Source: Planctomycetota bacterium | Lineage (GTDB): Bacteria; Planctomycetota; UBA1135; UBA2386 | Reading direction: 5' to 3' | DNA length: 6,855 bases | Assembly: GCA_947455805.1 (NCBI GenBank) | Contig: CANGSN010000169.1 | Location: 1-6,855, forward strand | Shown: piece by piece, positions 6,743 to 6,855 of the stretch | How the letters are laid out: every line of letters begins with the position of its first letter | Numbering within the stretch: position 1 is the first letter of the stretch | The notes under the pieces: model-generated | What the model saw: only the letters and a program-made list of their open reading frames with translations | Database searches by the model: none | What the model was told of the DNA's origin: nothing | Program-made: the position numbers and the translations under genes

Positions 6743-6788
6743 CGCCCTGCCCTTCCGGCCGGCGACGGCGATCGGGTAACACTGCGGC

Positions 6789-6855
6789 ATGCGCACTCCA
6801 CCGCGCGGGACGGTCCGCACGCTGCTCGCCGCCTGGCTGCTCGCCGCCGTCGCCA
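6789..6855 (+). CDS. Start of a divergent gene with an N-terminal signal peptide (partial)
   Basis: An ATG at 6789 opens a plus-strand frame of 22 codons that runs into the window edge. The visible residues have three arginines in the first ten positions, then a hydrophobic run of Leu, Ala and Trp (about residues 12-22). This is the n-region and h-region layout of a Sec signal peptide or an N-terminal anchor, so the product is probably exported or membrane-bound. No good ribosome binding site is visible and the family cannot be told. It diverges from ispH across a shared upstream region of 96 bases. Confidence 0.5.
   Translation, partial: MRTPPRGTVRTLLAAWLLAAVA

Noticed and set aside
1..6855. 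Search for a defence system, CRISPR array, insertion sequence, tRNA or phage remnant.
   Set aside because: No spaced direct repeats, transposase or integrase motifs, tRNA-like folds or toxin-antitoxin pairs were seen; the genes are core metabolic and membrane genes.

Overview
The window is a very GC-rich, tightly packed bacterial segment. Nearly everything reads on the minus strand, in transcription order ispH, a DUF502-family membrane protein gene, sdhC, sdhA, sdhB, and a multiheme cytochrome c gene. A divergent gene with a signal-peptide-like N-terminus begins at the right edge on the plus strand. A further small reading frame, possibly the next gene of the operon, opens at the left edge.

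Organism: the GC content, the five-helix cytochrome b of a B-type succinate:quinone oxidoreductase, the non-mevalonate isoprenoid enzyme IspH, and the NapC/NirT-like cytochrome with a CX3CH haem site suggest a Gram-negative-type bacterium that probably uses menaquinone. Planctomycetota, Acidobacteriota and Myxococcota/Desulfobacterota relatives all fit. I cannot decide between them from this sequence, and no ribosomal RNA or other taxonomic marker is present.

Layout: the right end (about 6693-6788) is a divergent intergenic region with a plausible promoter and ribosome binding site for ispH (5772-6692). The DUF502 gene (5129-5740) follows 31 bases later. After 76 non-coding bases comes the sdhCAB cluster (5052 down to 1659). 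Its three genes are joined by ATGA and TGATG stop/start overlaps, indicating translational coupling. A 147-base gap without a visible terminator precedes the cytochrome gene (63-1511).

Function: SdhCAB would couple oxidation of succinate to fumarate (or the reverse) to the membrane quinone pool through FAD, three Fe-S clusters and probably two b haems. The downstream protein has three membrane helices followed by six c-haem motifs, as expected of a membrane-anchored quinol dehydrogenase passing electrons into the periplasm. Together they could form a quinone-linked branch from the TCA cycle to periplasmic acceptors, but this rests on context. IspH makes the C5 isoprenoid precursors, which among other things supply the quinone side chain. 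I see no mobile element, CRISPR array, RNA gene or defence system. The most interesting item is the CX3CH six-haem cytochrome next to the SQR operon; the rest is ordinary core metabolism.
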